Shown one piece after another: positions 21,565 through 22,252 of a stretch of 22,252 nucleotides of DNA. The notes beneath the pieces were generated by a model. That model was not told the DNA's origin and searched no databases. It was given only the letters and a program-made list of their open reading frames with translations. This stretch comes from JAVVFH01 sp032250585 (GTDB lineage Bacteria; Pseudomonadota; Gammaproteobacteria; Xanthomonadales; SZUA-36). The stretch lies in assembly GCA_032250585.1 (NCBI GenBank), contig JAVVFH010000029.1, positions 1 through 22,252 of the forward strand, written 5' to 3'. Position 1 is the stretch's first letter, and the number at the start of each line of letters is the position of its first letter. The position numbers were made by a program, and so were the translations under genes.

Positions 21565-22252
21565 ATGTCTGAACTGAATATCACGGCAATACCTGCTTTT
21601 GCTGACAATTATATCTGGCTGCTCCGAACAGATGGGATCTCGTGCGCGGTGGTCGACCCCGGCGAGGCGGAACCGGTTTTGGGAAAACTCCGTGAGTCCG
21701 GGCTGGAACTCGAATATATCCTGCTGACGCATCATCACCCGGACCACACCGGCGGTGTCGCGCACCTGGTGGACGAGTTGGGTCCGCAGGTATACGGCCC
21801 GCACGATCCCCGCATCCCGGGCCAGGACCGCAGCCTGGCCGAAGGTGAAACGATCGATCTGCCCCGACTGGGTCTGCAGTTCAACGTTATCGAGGTGCCG
21901 GGCCATACATCGACCCACATCGCTTTTTACGGACACGGCTGCCTGTTCTGCGGCGACACGCTGTTCAGCGTCGGCTGCGGGCGCCTGTTCGAGGGAACGC
22001 CGGAGCAGATGCAGGACTCCCTCGACAAACTGGCCGCCCTGCCACCGGAAACGCGCGTATTCTGCGCGCATGAGTATACGCTCTCCAATTGTGACTTCGC
22101 GCTCGAAGTCGAACCTGGCAACCGGGCCCTGCAGCGCCGAGCCAGCCAGGTCGAAGCCGCCCGGGCGGTCGGACGCATCACCGTGCCCAGCACGCTGGGC
22201 GAAGAACTGGCGGTCAACCCGTTCCTGCGCACCCGCGAACCGAAGGTGGTGG
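21565..22252 (+). CDS. gloB: Hydroxyacylglutathione hydrolase (glyoxalase II), 3'-truncated by window edge
   Basis: GloB hydrolyses S-D-lactoylglutathione to D-lactate and glutathione, the second step of methylglyoxal detoxification in the cytoplasm. The 229 codons present show the metallo-beta-lactamase fold. ITAIPAFADNYIWLL is the family start and THHHPDHTGG is the binuclear metal motif. Later ligands appear in VPGHTSTHIAF, FCGDTLFSVGCGRLFEGT and FCAHEYTLSN. The full protein is usually about 255 aa, so some 25-30 residues lie beyond the right edge. GAGGGG precedes the ATG at suitable spacing. The gene is divergent from the YafS-like gene, as in E. coli. Confidence 0.96.
   Translation, partial: MSELNITAIPAFADNYIWLLRTDGISCAVVDPGEAEPVLGKLRESGLELEYILLTHHHPDHTGGVAHLVDELGPQVYGPHDPRIPGQDRSLAEGETIDLPRLGLQFNVIEVPGHTSTHIAFYGHGCLFCGDTLFSVGCGRLFEGTPEQMQDSLDKLAALPPETRVFCAHEYTLSNCDFALEVEPGNRALQRRASQVEAARAVGRITVPSTLGEELAVNPFLRTREPKVV

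Overview
This is a high-GC gammaproteobacterial chromosomal segment. Two neighbourhoods match the Enterobacteria/Pseudomonas-type chromosome: a divergent nnr/queG pair at the left end, and a gloB / yafS-like / rnhA / dnaQ block at the right end. REP-type palindromes with a GTAGGAGC head, common in gammaproteobacteria such as pseudomonads and xanthomonads, occur in two intergenic gaps. I would guess a Chromatiales- or Lysobacterales-like genome, but cannot name the organism. There is no transposase, phage gene, CRISPR array, rRNA or tRNA in the window.

Layout. 1-1222 (-) is the N-terminal and central part of nnr, cut by the window edge. 1238-2371 (+) is queG. 2465-3970 (+) is a class III PLP aminotransferase of unknown substrate. 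4022-4243 (-) is a small one-helix membrane protein. 4404-5372 (-) is an HTH-WYL regulator. 5403-5490 holds REP-like repeats that overlap the gltX stop codon. 5487-6899 (-) is gltX, with an intrinsic terminator directly before its start. 6980-7144 is a palindromic, inverted-repeat-bounded element.

The centre (7141-17515, all -) holds two complete head-to-tail copies of one minor-pilin operon: fimT/gspH-like, pilW-like, pilX-like, pilV-like, in that order. The upstream set A covers 17515 to 12472 and is closed by an intrinsic terminator. The downstream set B covers 12291 to 7141. The pilX-like (about 507-510 aa) and pilV-like (about 692-722 aa) products are far larger than usual minor pilins. 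They have long cysteine-rich exported parts whose cysteines are conserved one-for-one between the two copies (14 and 14; 12 and 12). Neither copy contains a pilY1 gene, the usual tip-adhesin partner of these genes. A small PilE-like pilin (17673-18074, +) is divergent from set A and followed by an MltF-like lytic transglycosylase (18089-19498, +), so pilus and cell-wall functions adjoin.

The right end has a REPIN-like inverted REP pair (19530-19594), then dnaQ, rnhA and a YafS-like methyltransferase on the minus strand, and a right-truncated gloB on the plus strand.

The four minor pilins would be inserted into the inner membrane, processed by prepilin peptidase, and form the pilus tip (FimT/GspH, PilV/GspI, PilW/GspJ, PilX/GspK equivalents). 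I infer that the enlarged PilX/PilV ectodomains form the exposed tip, and that the two operons offer alternative tips. No gap without a gene exceeds 300 bp; the largest is 6900-7140 (241 bp), described below.
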